From the NCBI RefSeq assembly GCF_023218075.1, contig NZ_JALPTB010000040.1, positions 1 to 62,422 of the forward strand: 62,422 nucleotides of DNA, given 5' to 3'. The stretch comes from Rhodococcus sp. HM1. Lineage in GTDB: Bacteria > Actinomycetota > Actinomycetes > Mycobacteriales > Mycobacteriaceae. A program made the position numbers and the translations under genes. Below, in pieces: positions 1-7,812 of this stretch. The notes beneath the pieces are model-generated. The model was not told the origin of the DNA, searched no databases, and worked only from the letters and a program-made list of their open reading frames with translations. The number at the start of each line of letters is the position of its first letter. Position 1 is the first letter of the stretch.

Positions 1-3000
1 GTGGGGATCTGGGAGGTTTCGGGGGTCTGTGCCGACGGGGCGTCGATGCCGAGTTCGGCGAGCTGGGCGCGGTAGCGCTCGATCGAGCGCAGCTTGACGT
101 CCTCGTAGCCGCGGACGGTGTCGGCCAGGTCCGCGATGCGGACCGCGCGGTCGTAGGTGTCCTCGTTCAGGTCTGCGGCGAGACCCAGGACGGTGTCGGT
201 GTAGTGCGCGAGCAGCTCGCGTTCGACCTTGCGCACGTGGGCGTAGCCGAAGGGATCGAGCCGGGTTCCGCGCAGCCTCTTGCCCTTCGCCAGGAGACGC
301 AGTGCCACATGGGTTCTGGGTCCGAAACCGACCTTCTTCTTGCGGCCGAGTGCCCGGAGGACCGGCGGGTGCAGGCGGTAGGTCAGGTCCGCTCCGTCGG
401 GCACCTGCGCGTTCACCTCGTCGAGGAAGGCCGGATCGACGAGCATCCGCGCGACCTCGTATTCGTCCTTGTAGGCGGTGAACTTGAACAGCCCGCGGGC
501 GACCGCCTCGGAGAACTCGGTGCGGTCGGTGACGCGACGCTCGGCTTCCCAGACGGACTGCACCTGCTCGATGTACCGGGCGGCCAGGCGGCGGCCCTGG
601 TAGTCGATCAGCGCGGCGGCACGGATCCGGACCAGGCGCAGCACCTCACCGTCGAACGTGGTGCCGGCCAGCAGCTCCTCCGGGACGACGGTCCCGGAAC
701 GCTGCGCGCGGACCGGCTCGGTCGCCGCGGCGAACGCGTCGGGATCGGCAACCGCCGCGCGTCCCCAGCGGAACGCCGCGATGTTCGCCGCGACCGCGAC
801 ACCGTTGAGCTCGATGGCCTCCTCGATGGCCTCCGCGGGGATCGGCAGGCCGCCGAGCTGATGCGCGGCACCGACGACGAGGAAGTTCGCGGCGGCAGTG
901 TTCCCGAACAGGGCCTGTGCGGCGGCGAGGGCGTCGAACGAGGCGAGCCGGGCGGTGGCGGCCTCGAGCCGCGACAGCAGCTGCTCCTCGTCGGGGTGGC
1001 GGATCGACCGGTCGTACACCATGTCCCCGGTGGGGGTGCGGCTCGTCGACGCGACCGCGACGGTGGTGGCCGCATCGGCGTAGGCGAGGTTCTTCGCATC
1101 GGCCGCGGTGAGCAGGTCGAGGGCCAGCAGGCAGGACGCACCGCCGGTGCCGACGCGGTTGCCCGGTTCGAGCTCGTCGGGGGCGAACCGCAGGTGCGAG
1201 ACCACCGGTCCGGCCTTCTGGCTCATACCGATCTGGTCGAGGGATTCGACCTCGAAGCCGGCACGCATCGCCGCGGTCGCGAGAACCTGGTTGACGGTGA
1301 CGATGCCGGTTCCGCCGATTCCGGCGAGAAACACGTTGCGGGTGCCGGCGACCGCCGTCTCGACGTCGGGCACGGCGGGCGGTGTCGGTGCGGTGCGCTT
1401 CTCGGTCTTGCGGGTGGGGTCGATCTCGACGGTGACGAACGACGGGCAGTCGCCGTCGAGGCACGAGTAGTCGGTGTTGCAGGAGGTCTGGTCGATGCGG
1501 GTCTTCGAACCGAACTCGGTGTCGACGGGCTGCACCGACAGGCAGTTGCTCTTGACGCCGCAGTCGCCGCAGCCCTCGCACACCGCCTCGTTGATCACGA
1601 CGCGGGTCGTGCGGGTCGGCAGGGTGCCGCGCTTGCGCTGACGTCGCGCGTCGGCGGCGCAGTGCTGGTCGTAGATGAGCACGGTGACGCCAGCAACCTC
1701 GCGCAGCACGCGCTGTGCTTCGTCGAGGCGGTCGCGGTGCCAGACCGTGACGCCGCGGGCGAGCTTGCGCTTGCGATGCCGCTTCGGTTCGTCGGAGCAG
1801 ATGATGATCTGCTTGACGCCCTCGGTGGTGAGCTTGTGGGTGAGCGCGGGAATGGTCAGCGCACCCTCGGCGTCCTGCGCGCCGGTCATGGCGACGACGT
1901 CGTTGTAGAGCAGCTTGAAGGTGATGTTCACGCCGGCCGCGACGCACGCCTGGACGGCGAGCTGACCGGAGTGGAAATACGTTCCGTCACCGAGGTTCTG
2001 GAACATGTGACCGACGTCGGTGAACGGGGCCTGACCGATCCACTGGGTGCCCTCACCGCCCATCTGGGTCAGCCCGGTGACCGCACTGTCGGCGCGGCCG
2101 GACATCGTGACGAGCGCGTGGCAGCCGATGCCGCCGCCGCCGATCGATCCTTCCGGCAGCGCGGTGGAACGGTTGTGCGGGCAGCCGCTGCAGAAGTAGG
2201 GAGTGCGGGTGGCCGAGAGCACCTCGAGCGGGAGCTGCGGCAGCGGCGCGGGGCCGAGGTCCACATGCCCCTTCAGGACGCGGCGCAGCGGCCCGCGGAT
2301 CCGGCCGGCGGTGAGTTCGCCGTCCACCGGGACGAGTCGCCGTCCGTCGGCGTCCTTCTTGCCGACGATGACCGGCGCCGATTCGGTTCCGTAGAGGATC
2401 TCGCGGATCTGGGTTTCGACGAAGGCGGTCTTGTCCTCGACGACGACGATGCGCTCGAGCCCGTCGGCGAACTCACGGACCATGTCGGGTCCGATCGGGT
2501 ACGGCATGCCGATGCGCATCAGCCGGATGCCGGCTTTGTGCAGGTCGGCGTCGGTGACGGACAGGTCGAGCAGGGCCTGCCGCAGCGCGTCGAAGGTGGT
2601 GCCGGTCGCGACGAGGCCGATGCGGGCATGGGCGGGATCGACCTCGATGACGTCGAGCGCGTTGGCCTTGCCGTAGGCCTGGACCATCGCCCAGCGCGGC
2701 CCGTACAGGTCGGCTTCGGCGATCACACTGTCGACCGGCGCGGCCATCGGGCGCTGCTTGTAGACGAACGGCTTCCCTTCCCAGGAGATTTCGGGAACGG
2801 TGATCTCGGTGTCCGCGACCGACCCGTCGACGCTCCAGGCGCCGTCGGCGACATCCGCGACGATCTTGAGTGCGACGACGCACCCCGAGGCCCGCGAGAG
2901 GGCGACGCCGTGCAGGCCCATCGTGACGATCTCGGCGGCGTTGCGCGGGAAGAGCACCGGGATGCCGAGGGCGGCCAGGGACCGCTCGCTGACGGCGGGC

Positions 3001-3488
3001 ACGGTCGAGGACTTGGACGCGGGGTCGTCACCGACCATCAGCAGCACACCGCCGGTCGGTGAGACGCCGTACATGTTGGCGTGCCGCAGCGCGTCGGTGG
3101 CGCGGTCGAGGCCGGGGCCCTTGCCGTACCAGACGCCGACGACGCCGTCGTGCGTCGGCGTGCCCGCTCCGAGGTCCGCCTGGCTGCCCCACACCGCCGT
3201 CGCGGCGAGTTCCTCGTTGAACCCCGGGGTGAACGTGATGTCGTGTTCGGCGAGCACCTTCGGCATGCCGTGCAGCAACTTGTCCAGGCCGCCGAGCGGG
3301 CTTCCGGGATACCCGGAGACGAAGGTCGCCACGCGACGGCCCTCGCGGATGTCCCGCACGTGCTGTTCGACGAGCTGCCGGGCAATGGCCTGCACACCCG
3401 TGAGCAGGACCGTTCCGGAGCCGGAGCGGTATCGGTCGTTCAGATCATAGGGAAGGCTGTCGCTTTCACGGACCGCGATCTCGGTCAT
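1..3488 (-). CDS. Indolepyruvate ferredoxin oxidoreductase family protein (3' end beyond window)
   Basis: A fused 2-oxoacid:ferredoxin oxidoreductase of the indolepyruvate type, which oxidatively decarboxylates aryl-pyruvates from aromatic amino acids to acyl-CoA using TPP, CoA and ferredoxin. The frame opens at an ATG (3488) and runs off the left edge with no stop, giving at least 1,161 residues, close to the usual 1,150-1,200. The N-terminal pyrimidine-binding half has GVVGVWYGKGPGLDRATDAL. A TPP-binding part follows with YFCSGCPHNRS and GGEGTQWIG. Next is an iron-sulfur motif, CEGCGDCGVKSNC, and then the gamma-like domain GIGGTGIVTVNQVL. An AAAGGAAC ribosome site precedes the start. The gene stands alone; the neighbour on its 5' side is a MarR regulator ending at 3665. 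Only the C-terminus is missing. Confidence 0.93.
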   Translation of the reverse strand, partial: MTEIAVRESDSLPYDLNDRYRSGSGTVLLTGVQAIARQLVEQHVRDIREGRRVATFVSGYPGSPLGGLDKLLHGMPKVLAEHDITFTPGFNEELAATAVWGSQADLGAGTPTHDGVVGVWYGKGPGLDRATDALRHANMYGVSPTGGVLLMVGDDPASKSSTVPAVSERSLAALGIPVLFPRNAAEIVTMGLHGVALSRASGCVVALKIVADVADGAWSVDGSVADTEITVPEISWEGKPFVYKQRPMAAPVDSVIAEADLYGPRWAMVQAYGKANALDVIEVDPAHARIGLVATGTTFDALRQALLDLSVTDADLHKAGIRLMRIGMPYPIGPDMVREFADGLERIVVVEDKTAFVETQIREILYGTESAPVIVGKKDADGRRLVPVDGELTAGRIRGPLRRVLKGHVDLGPAPLPQLPLEVLSATRTPYFCSGCPHNRSTALPEGSIGGGGIGCHALVTMSGRADSAVTGLTQMGGEGTQWIGQAPFTDVGHMFQNLGDGTYFHSGQLAVQACVAAGVNITFKLLYNDVVAMTGAQDAEGALTIPALTHKLTTEGVKQIIICSDEPKRHRKRKLARGVTVWHRDRLDEAQRVLREVAGVTVLIYDQHCAADARRQRKRGTLPTRTTRVVINEAVCEGCGDCGVKSNCLSVQPVDTEFGSKTRIDQTSCNTDYSCLDGDCPSFVTVEIDPTRKTEKRTAPTPPAVPDVETAVAGTRNVFLAGIGGTGIVTVNQVLATAAMRAGFEVESLDQIGMSQKAGPVVSHLRFAPDELEPGNRVGTGGASCLLALDLLTAADAKNLAYADAATTVAVASTSRTPTGDMVYDRSIRHPDEEQLLSRLEAATARLASFDALAAAQALFGNTAAANFLVVGAAHQLGGLPIPAEAIEEAIELNGVAVAANIAAFRWGRAAVADPDAFAAATEPVRAQRSGTVVPEELLAGTTFDGEVLRLVRIRAAALIDYQGRRLAARYIEQVQSVWEAERRVTDRTEFSEAVARGLFKFTAYKDEYEVARMLVDPAFLDEVNAQVPDGADLTYRLHPPVLRALGRKKKVGFGPRTHVALRLLAKGKRLRGTRLDPFGYAHVRKVERELLAHYTDTVLGLAADLNEDTYDRAVRIADLADTVRGYEDVKLRSIERYRAQLAELGIDAPSAQTPETSQIP

Positions 3489-3664
3489 CGCACACCACCG
3501 TTCCTTTGCGACATCCGTTGTGCAGTGTCGCTCGAGTCACATCAATTGGTGCAGCAATAATCTCCATTCCTGATTCAATCCGTCAACAGCATCGAGAACA
3601 ACTGAGCATTTTGATCGATTGTGACGCGTACCACACCCCCGTGGTGGTCACGGTGCTCAGAGCA

Positions 3665-4114
3665 CTACCGGGCGACGCCGATCGCGTCGAGTGTCGAGGA
3701 GAGCCGTTCGAGGACTCGCACCGTCTCGGCGAAGCCCTCGGCACCGAGCGCGCCGGCCAGCCGCGCGGCGAGTTCGGCGTGTGCCGGACCGATACGTTCG
3801 ATCGCCGCGCGGCCCGCCGCCGTGGGTGCGACCAGCTTGGCCCGGCGGTGCGCCGGGTTCGGGGTGTACTCCGCGAGCCCCTGATCGACGAGCAGATCCG
3901 CGATGCGCTGTACCGACTGCCGCGTGATGCCCATCGCGCGAGCGATTCCGGCGACCGGAAGCGGCTCGTGCAGGACGGCGCCGAGCACCTGCCAGCGGGC
4001 CGCGGTCAAACCGGCCGGTTTCGCGAGTTCCTCGGCGGCCGAGAGGAACTGGCCGTTGAGACGGAAGACGCTCAGCGCGGCCCGGCTGAGCAGATCCTGT
4101 TCGGCACGGCTCAC
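3665..4114 (-). CDS. MarR family transcriptional regulator
   Basis: A 149-residue winged-helix regulator of MarR size. The recognition region reads GLTAARWQVLGAVLHEPLPV, then GIARAMGITRQSVQRIADLLV, with the wing at YTPNPAHRRAKL. I chose GTG 4114 because its GTGA overlaps the stop of the upstream DJ-1/PfpI gene, giving translational coupling; the frame stays open further upstream but there only shadows that gene. The pair is a two-gene operon under the palindrome at 4765-4799, so autoregulation by this protein is the natural inference. The ligand is unknown, but coupling to a DJ-1-like protein suggests electrophile or oxidant sensing. Confidence 0.9.
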   Translation of the reverse strand: MSRAEQDLLSRAALSVFRLNGQFLSAAEELAKPAGLTAARWQVLGAVLHEPLPVAGIARAMGITRQSVQRIADLLVDQGLAEYTPNPAHRRAKLVAPTAAGRAAIERIGPAHAELAARLAGALGAEGFAETVRVLERLSSTLDAIGVAR

Positions 4115-4737
4115 CGGTCGCCGCCCGCCGCCTCTTCGGCCGCCTCGAGGATCGGGAAGGCGGACGCGTCGGAGTCGTGGAACAGGCGGTACCACGCGTC
4201 GAGGACCTCACCCTCGTACACGCCGAGAAGGCCGAAGATCTCGCGGGCGAACGCCACCGGTTCGGTCCCACCGGCGGTGACGAGGATGCCGTCGGTGACG
4301 GCATCGGCCTCGACATAGCGACCCGCGCCCCCGTAGCCGGTGGCGGCGAGGTAGAAGGACACGTTGCTGGTGTGATCGCGGTCGTCGAGCAGGCCTTCGC
4401 GGGCGAGTCCGGCGGTGGCGCCGCAGATCGCCGCGACGGGCACGCCGGTGTCGAGGAATTCGCGGGCGAGGCGTGCGTACGGGGCCAGTTCGTCGCCGGT
4501 ATCCCACAGGTCGGCGCCGGGAAGCACGAGCAGGGCGGCGGCGTCGGGGCTGACCTCGTCGAGGGCCAGATCCGGGACGATGCGGATGCCGGCCATGGTC
4601 GTGACCGGCTCACGACTCGGCCCGACGGCCCGGATCGTGTAGCCGGCCCGGGCCAGGTGAGCGACGGCATGGCCGGGTTCCCAGTCGGCCAGGGTGTCGT
4701 AGACGGCGAGGAACACTGTGCCGAGCGTGGGTGTCAT
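4111..4737 (-). CDS. DJ-1/PfpI (class I glutamine amidotransferase-like) family protein
   Basis: A 208-residue single-domain flavodoxin-like protein of the DJ-1/PfpI/ThiJ superfamily, whose members include glyoxalases, chaperones and amidases. The nucleophile elbow is visible as AAICGATAGLA at about residues 102-112, with the Cys at its turn. LLVLPGADLWD precedes it and a C-terminal GILVTAGGTEPVAF follows. A GGAGG ribosome site lies 6 bases before the ATG. It is the first gene of an operon with the downstream MarR regulator (4-base overlap). Its promoter is embedded in a near-perfect 15-base inverted repeat, so expression is probably repressed by that MarR protein. The substrate cannot be told from sequence. 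Confidence 0.9.
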   Translation of the reverse strand: MTPTLGTVFLAVYDTLADWEPGHAVAHLARAGYTIRAVGPSREPVTTMAGIRIVPDLALDEVSPDAAALLVLPGADLWDTGDELAPYARLAREFLDTGVPVAAICGATAGLAREGLLDDRDHTSNVSFYLAATGYGGAGRYVEADAVTDGILVTAGGTEPVAFAREIFGLLGVYEGEVLDAWYRLFHDSDASAFPILEAAEEAAGGDR

Positions 4738-4764
4738 GGCAACCTCCGATGTCGTTCATCGATA

Positions 4765-4799
4765 TGTCAGCATCCTGTCAATTAGACAGGGTGCTGTCA
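4765..4799 (-). promoter_or_regulatory. Palindromic operator over promoter of the DJ-1/marR operon
   Basis: Two 15-base arms (4765-4779 and 4785-4799) are inverted around AATTA and match at 13 of 15 positions; the inner CCTGTC/GACAGG is perfect. On the minus strand a TTGACA -35 (4800-4795), a 17-base spacer and a CAGGAT -10 (4777-4772) lie inside the palindrome. A bound dimer would therefore block RNA polymerase. The size and symmetry suit a MarR dimer, and the second gene of the operon encodes one. Confidence 0.75.
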
Positions 4800-5075
4800 A
4801 TAACAAGTTGCCGAAGTCCCCGCCACCTCCACAGACCCGGAGGTACGATTTGTGACGTAACGCACATTCGTCGCAACGGCCCGCGACGAATACACCCCGA
4901 TGAGCACCGGATCGCGTCCACACCTCGGCGGCCACGTCGACAGGCGTGACCCGATCCTTCGGTGCGCATCCGGTTCGCCGCACAGCGCGGGGCACTGCGG
5001 CGACCCGCCCCGTCGCCCGGCTTTCCTTGCCGGGTCCGCATTTCGAACCGGCATCGTCTCCGGAAGGACGTTGTC

Positions 5076-5423
5076 ATGCGCAGAACCCTGACCGCCGCGG
5101 TTCTCGCGGCCACCGCCGCACTCACCCTCGGCACCGGAGTTGCATCCGCCGAGTGGTTGTACGAGGACATCCTCGTCGTCGGAATCCCCAACGTCGTAGG
5201 CATGAGCGAGCAGGACGCCGTCGCCACCCTCGAATCACAGGACATCCCGTACACCATCACCAACAAGTCCGGCAGCGCGCTGACCGTGTGCAACGTCACC
5301 GAGCAGCGGGACAAGGGGTTTTACACCGAGATCCGTCCCGAATGGGATTCGACGGACCAGGAATGGGACTACGTCGAGTACAAGATCTGGCGGGGTCTCG
5401 GTCTCACCGTCGTCTGTAACTGA
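5076..5423 (+). CDS. Small secreted PASTA-domain-like protein
   Basis: A 115-residue protein with a classical signal peptide (MRRTLTAAVLAATAALTLG, cleavage near ASAEW). One PASTA-like repeat follows: GIPNVVGMSEQDAVATLES, then an IPYTIT strand. PASTA repeats normally bind peptidoglycan fragments or beta-lactams, often on Ser/Thr kinases; a free secreted single repeat would act outside the membrane. Two cysteines (in LTVCN and at TVVCN near the C-terminus) could form a disulfide. ATG 5076 is preferred over an upstream in-frame ATG at 4962 because it follows GGAAGGA and begins the signal peptide. The gene stands alone between the divergent DJ-1 operon and the next unit. Confidence 0.82.
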   Translation: MRRTLTAAVLAATAALTLGTGVASAEWLYEDILVVGIPNVVGMSEQDAVATLESQDIPYTITNKSGSALTVCNVTEQRDKGFYTEIRPEWDSTDQEWDYVEYKIWRGLGLTVVCN

Positions 5424-5503
5424 CGGGCGCACGCCACGTTTGCAGCGTCGGCAGCACACGGCTGCCGGCGCCTTTCGGCGTGGGCAGCTTGCCTGGGTGA
5501 GCG

Positions 5504-5539
5504 GGTTAGGTTTACCTTTACTACTTAAGGTTCACCTTA
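5504..5539 (+). promoter_or_regulatory. Tandem iron-box-like (DtxR/IdeR) sites
   Basis: Two adjacent AGGT-n2-ACCT elements lie about 85 bases before the gene at 5624. The first, read on the minus strand from 5517, is AGGTAAACCTAACC, which matches 13 of 14 positions of the IdeR/DtxR core AGGTAAGCCTAACC. The second (5526-5539, TAAGGTTCACCTTA) is a perfect palindrome. The consensus is established knowledge; binding here is inferred. A similar box sits upstream of the convergent ABC transporter operon at 12942-12960. Confidence 0.6.
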
Positions 5540-5623
5540 TTCGGACGAACCCGGCGAGCCCGGCCCGCGACACCGTCGCGGAGACCGGACCCGTGCCCCG
5601 GAAGCCAACACCAGGAAGCAACA

Positions 5624-6262
5624 GTGCCCCAATCGAACCGGCCGCCCTCCAGCACCGACGAGCCCACCGCGATCGCCGCTGTCCTGCACGTGACGATGGG
5701 CACCGAAAACCTCGCCGGCGAACCCGGAACCGGACCCCGCGTCGGTCAGGTCGACGTCTACAACCTCCCCTACGTCGACCTCACGACAGTGCGGGGCCTG
5801 ATCATCGGCGGCGGTGTCGACCAGATCTTCCTCGAGCGCAACCGAGATCTGCTCACCGGATTCGTCACCCGCGGCGGCCGCGTCGCCGTCATGGGTCACG
5901 CGTTGACGGATTTCCTTCCCGGCCTCGGGGTGTGGCGCAAGCTCGCCTACACCGGCCCGAAGGACCTCGCGATCACGCTCGGCGATCCGCACCCGGTGTG
6001 GGACGGTGTCGACCCTGCCGACCTGAGTTTTCGCAAGGGCGTCACCGGCTTCTACGCGCGCGGCTACGTCGACAAGATCCCCGACGATGCGATCGTCACG
6101 ACCCGCATCGGCCGACACGCGCTGCCCCTCGACTTCGTCTACCCGCTCGGCGACGGCCAGGTGCTCGTCCACGGCGGGAACGACCTGACCGGCTGGAAGA
6201 ACGACCCGAACACGTCCGCGCGGATGACACCGCAACTGATCGATTGGCTGACGCAGCGATGA
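5624..6262 (+). CDS. Iron-box-associated unknown protein, glutamine-amidotransferase-like fold
   Basis: Not recognised as a named family. The 212-residue product has alternating strands and helices that resemble class I amidotransferase/ThuA-like folds: TVRGLIIGGGVDQIFLERN, then FVTRGGRVAVMGHALTDFLP, with VWDGVDPADLSF and a late GQVLVHGGNDLTGW. No catalytic Cys appears at the usual elbow (GRVAVMGHA), so amidase activity is unlikely. The start is GTG 5624 after AGGAAG. The stop overlaps the next start by 4 bases (ATGA), so the two are translated together. The tandem iron boxes upstream imply induction under metal limitation. Its partner looks distantly similar, suggesting an old duplication or a heterodimer. 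Confidence 0.75.
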   Translation: MPQSNRPPSSTDEPTAIAAVLHVTMGTENLAGEPGTGPRVGQVDVYNLPYVDLTTVRGLIIGGGVDQIFLERNRDLLTGFVTRGGRVAVMGHALTDFLPGLGVWRKLAYTGPKDLAITLGDPHPVWDGVDPADLSFRKGVTGFYARGYVDKIPDDAIVTTRIGRHALPLDFVYPLGDGQVLVHGGNDLTGWKNDPNTSARMTPQLIDWLTQR

Positions 6263-6933
6263 CCACCGCCGAACCCTTCTCCCGCACCGACATCGCACCC
6301 CTGCGGAGCCGGCGCCTGGCCATCGTCCACGGCGGGTCCTACCCCCATCTGCAGACGATGAAGGACCCGGCGGTGCTTGCCTACCAGCCGGACTTCCACT
6401 ACCTGGCCGACCTCGCCGACGGCGATCTCGACGGCTACTCGACGGTGATCGTCGCCGACCGGTTGCATCCCGGACTCGTCGCCCGCCACGCCGATCGGTT
6501 CCGCGCGGTCGCCGAGCGCGGCGACACGCTCGTCGTCCTCGGCGAGAACGGCGTCCACACCTGGCTTCCCGGCGTGGAATGGGAACCGCGGCCGACGAAC
6601 TTCTGGTGGTGGCTCCACGGTGAGGACCCGCTGATCCGCACCCGCAGCCACGACCACGGGGCATGGGCGTACCTGAGCACCAAATCCGTCATCTGGCATC
6701 ACCACGGGTTGCTCCGCACCGAAGCGGACGTGGTCCCGCTCGTGGTCTCCGAGGAACCCGATGCCGAGGGCAATCCGCACGACGCGGGCATGATGCTCTA
6801 CGAGGACACCACTTCGACTGCGGGCCGTCTCATCGTCACGACCCTCGATCCGACGTACCACCACGGCAGCAACTTCATGCCGGGCGCGACGCGGTTCCTG
6901 TACTCGCTGTTGCGCTGGGTCGACAACACCTGA
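6259..6933 (+). CDS. Iron-box-associated unknown protein, partner of preceding gene
   Basis: A 224-residue cytoplasmic protein of unknown function, second in the iron-box operon (ATGA overlap). It has the same general layout as its neighbour: RRLAIVHGGSYPHLQ near the N-terminus, YSTVIVADRLHP, then AVAERGDTLVVLGENGVHTW and a C-terminal GRLIVTTLDPTYHHGSNF. Histidine clusters (IWHHHG, YHHGSN) and tryptophans (NFWWWL) stand out and could bind a metal or an aromatic ligand, which is inference only. No signal peptide or membrane segment. A strong convergent terminator follows at 6950. ThuA-like or amidotransferase-like folds are the nearest match I can suggest. Confidence 0.75.
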   Translation: MTTAEPFSRTDIAPLRSRRLAIVHGGSYPHLQTMKDPAVLAYQPDFHYLADLADGDLDGYSTVIVADRLHPGLVARHADRFRAVAERGDTLVVLGENGVHTWLPGVEWEPRPTNFWWWLHGEDPLIRTRSHDHGAWAYLSTKSVIWHHHGLLRTEADVVPLVVSEEPDAEGNPHDAGMMLYEDTTSTAGRLIVTTLDPTYHHGSNFMPGATRFLYSLLRWVDNT

Positions 6934-6949
6934 CGCTCCGCGCACGATC

Positions 6950-6980
6950 GGGCCCGCCACCGCACTGCGGTGGCGGGCCC
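6950..6980. terminator. Bidirectional terminator hairpin
   Basis: A perfect 15-base GC-rich inverted repeat (6950-6964 and 6966-6980) lies exactly between the 3' ends of the two convergent units (6933 plus, 6988 minus). There is no long T run, as is common in high-GC actinobacteria. Confidence 0.85.
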
Positions 6981-6987
6981 GGTCGGT

Positions 6988-7197
6988 TCAGCCCGCGTTC
7001 TCTTTCAGGGTGTGGGCGACGAGGGCGTTGGCGTGTCCGTGGCCCATGCCGTGGTCGACCTTGAGCCAGTTCACCAATTCCATGTGCTTGGTCAGATCCG
7101 ACTCGCGGATCATCGTCTTCCACTCCTCGATCGGGCGACCGTATTTCTTCTCGATCGACGGAAAGTACGACTCCGGGCCTTTCGCCTTCTCGGTCAT
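6988..7197 (-). CDS. DUF4287 domain protein
   Basis: A 69-residue cytoplasmic protein. It shows the conserved pattern of this small actinobacterial family: SIEKKYGRPIEEW in the first half, then HMELVNWLKVDHGMGHGHAN, ALVAHTL near the end. The role is unknown; family members are usually stand-alone or paired with DUF5655. It is the last gene of the minus-strand run that starts with the ABC transporter, 65 bases after the FmdE-like gene, so cotranscription is possible but not certain. The ATG follows a purine-rich stretch. A terminator lies just beyond its stop. Confidence 0.85.
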   Translation of the reverse strand: MTEKAKGPESYFPSIEKKYGRPIEEWKTMIRESDLTKHMELVNWLKVDHGMGHGHANALVAHTLKENAG

Positions 7198-7262
7198 GGG
7201 CGAAGATTAACGGGACCGTCGGACATCGTCGGCCCGATCGGTGAAATCCACCGCGGTGCACG

Positions 7263-7769
7263 TCAGTTCACGATGTCGTAGACCTCGTCCGCGGGTGCAG
7301 CGAGCAGCCGATCGGCCATCTCCTGCTTGAGCACCGTCAGGCGTGCTTCCTCGTCGTCGGTGCGGTCGGCCTTGCGCCCGAGGGTGATGAACTCGTCGGT
7401 GACGAAGCCGTCGCGGATCTCGAGCCGCACGGTCCGGTCGCGGTAGGTCAGCACGAACACGTACCGCTCCAGCGTCTGCCCGCGATCGCGGCGCTCGAGT
7501 TCCGCGTCGACGGTGAACCGCCCGTCGGTCACAGCCCGGGTCACCGCCTCGAACGTGTCGCGCACGCCGGGACCGCGGTGCGCGGTGGCGACGCTGATCT
7601 CGCGGCGCTCCGCGGGCGCGTCGGGACTCAGCACCGGCAGCGCGCGTTCGAGGACTTTCACCGCGTGTGCAACTCCGCCCGGGAATCCCGGGCCGTGGTA
7701 CTTCATGACGTCGTCGACGGTGAAATCGATGACGGTGCCGTTCTCGGCGACGGCGATGGTTTCGGACAT
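7263..7769 (-). CDS. FmdE-like family protein lacking the metal-binding Cys
   Basis: A 168-residue protein that resembles the FmdE (formylmethanofuran dehydrogenase subunit E) fold. The N-terminal VMKYHGPGFPGGVAHAVKVL corresponds to the FHGHxCPG signature of that family, with Phe in place of the usual Cys. ISVATAHRGPGVRDTFEAV matches the following segment. The family name is a judgement by eye, so treat it as probable. ATG 7769 is chosen over an ATG 21 codons upstream because AGGAG sits directly before it. It lies 43 bases after the ATPase gene of the nickel/peptide transporter and is probably cotranscribed. A substrate-processing or metal-handling role would fit, but is inferred. Confidence 0.6.
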   Translation of the reverse strand: MSETIAVAENGTVIDFTVDDVMKYHGPGFPGGVAHAVKVLERALPVLSPDAPAERREISVATAHRGPGVRDTFEAVTRAVTDGRFTVDAELERRDRGQTLERYVFVLTYRDRTVRLEIRDGFVTDEFITLGRKADRTDDEEARLTVLKQEMADRLLAAPADEVYDIVN

Positions 7770-7812
7770 CGGGACATCTCCTGGTGTGAGTCGGGTTGCA
7801 GCGGAATCGGGT

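Noticed and set aside
204-3062. A 952-codon open frame on the plus strand
   Set aside because: It is the antisense shadow of the indolepyruvate oxidoreductase, rich in Arg, Gly and Asp with no motifs; high GC keeps the opposite frames open.
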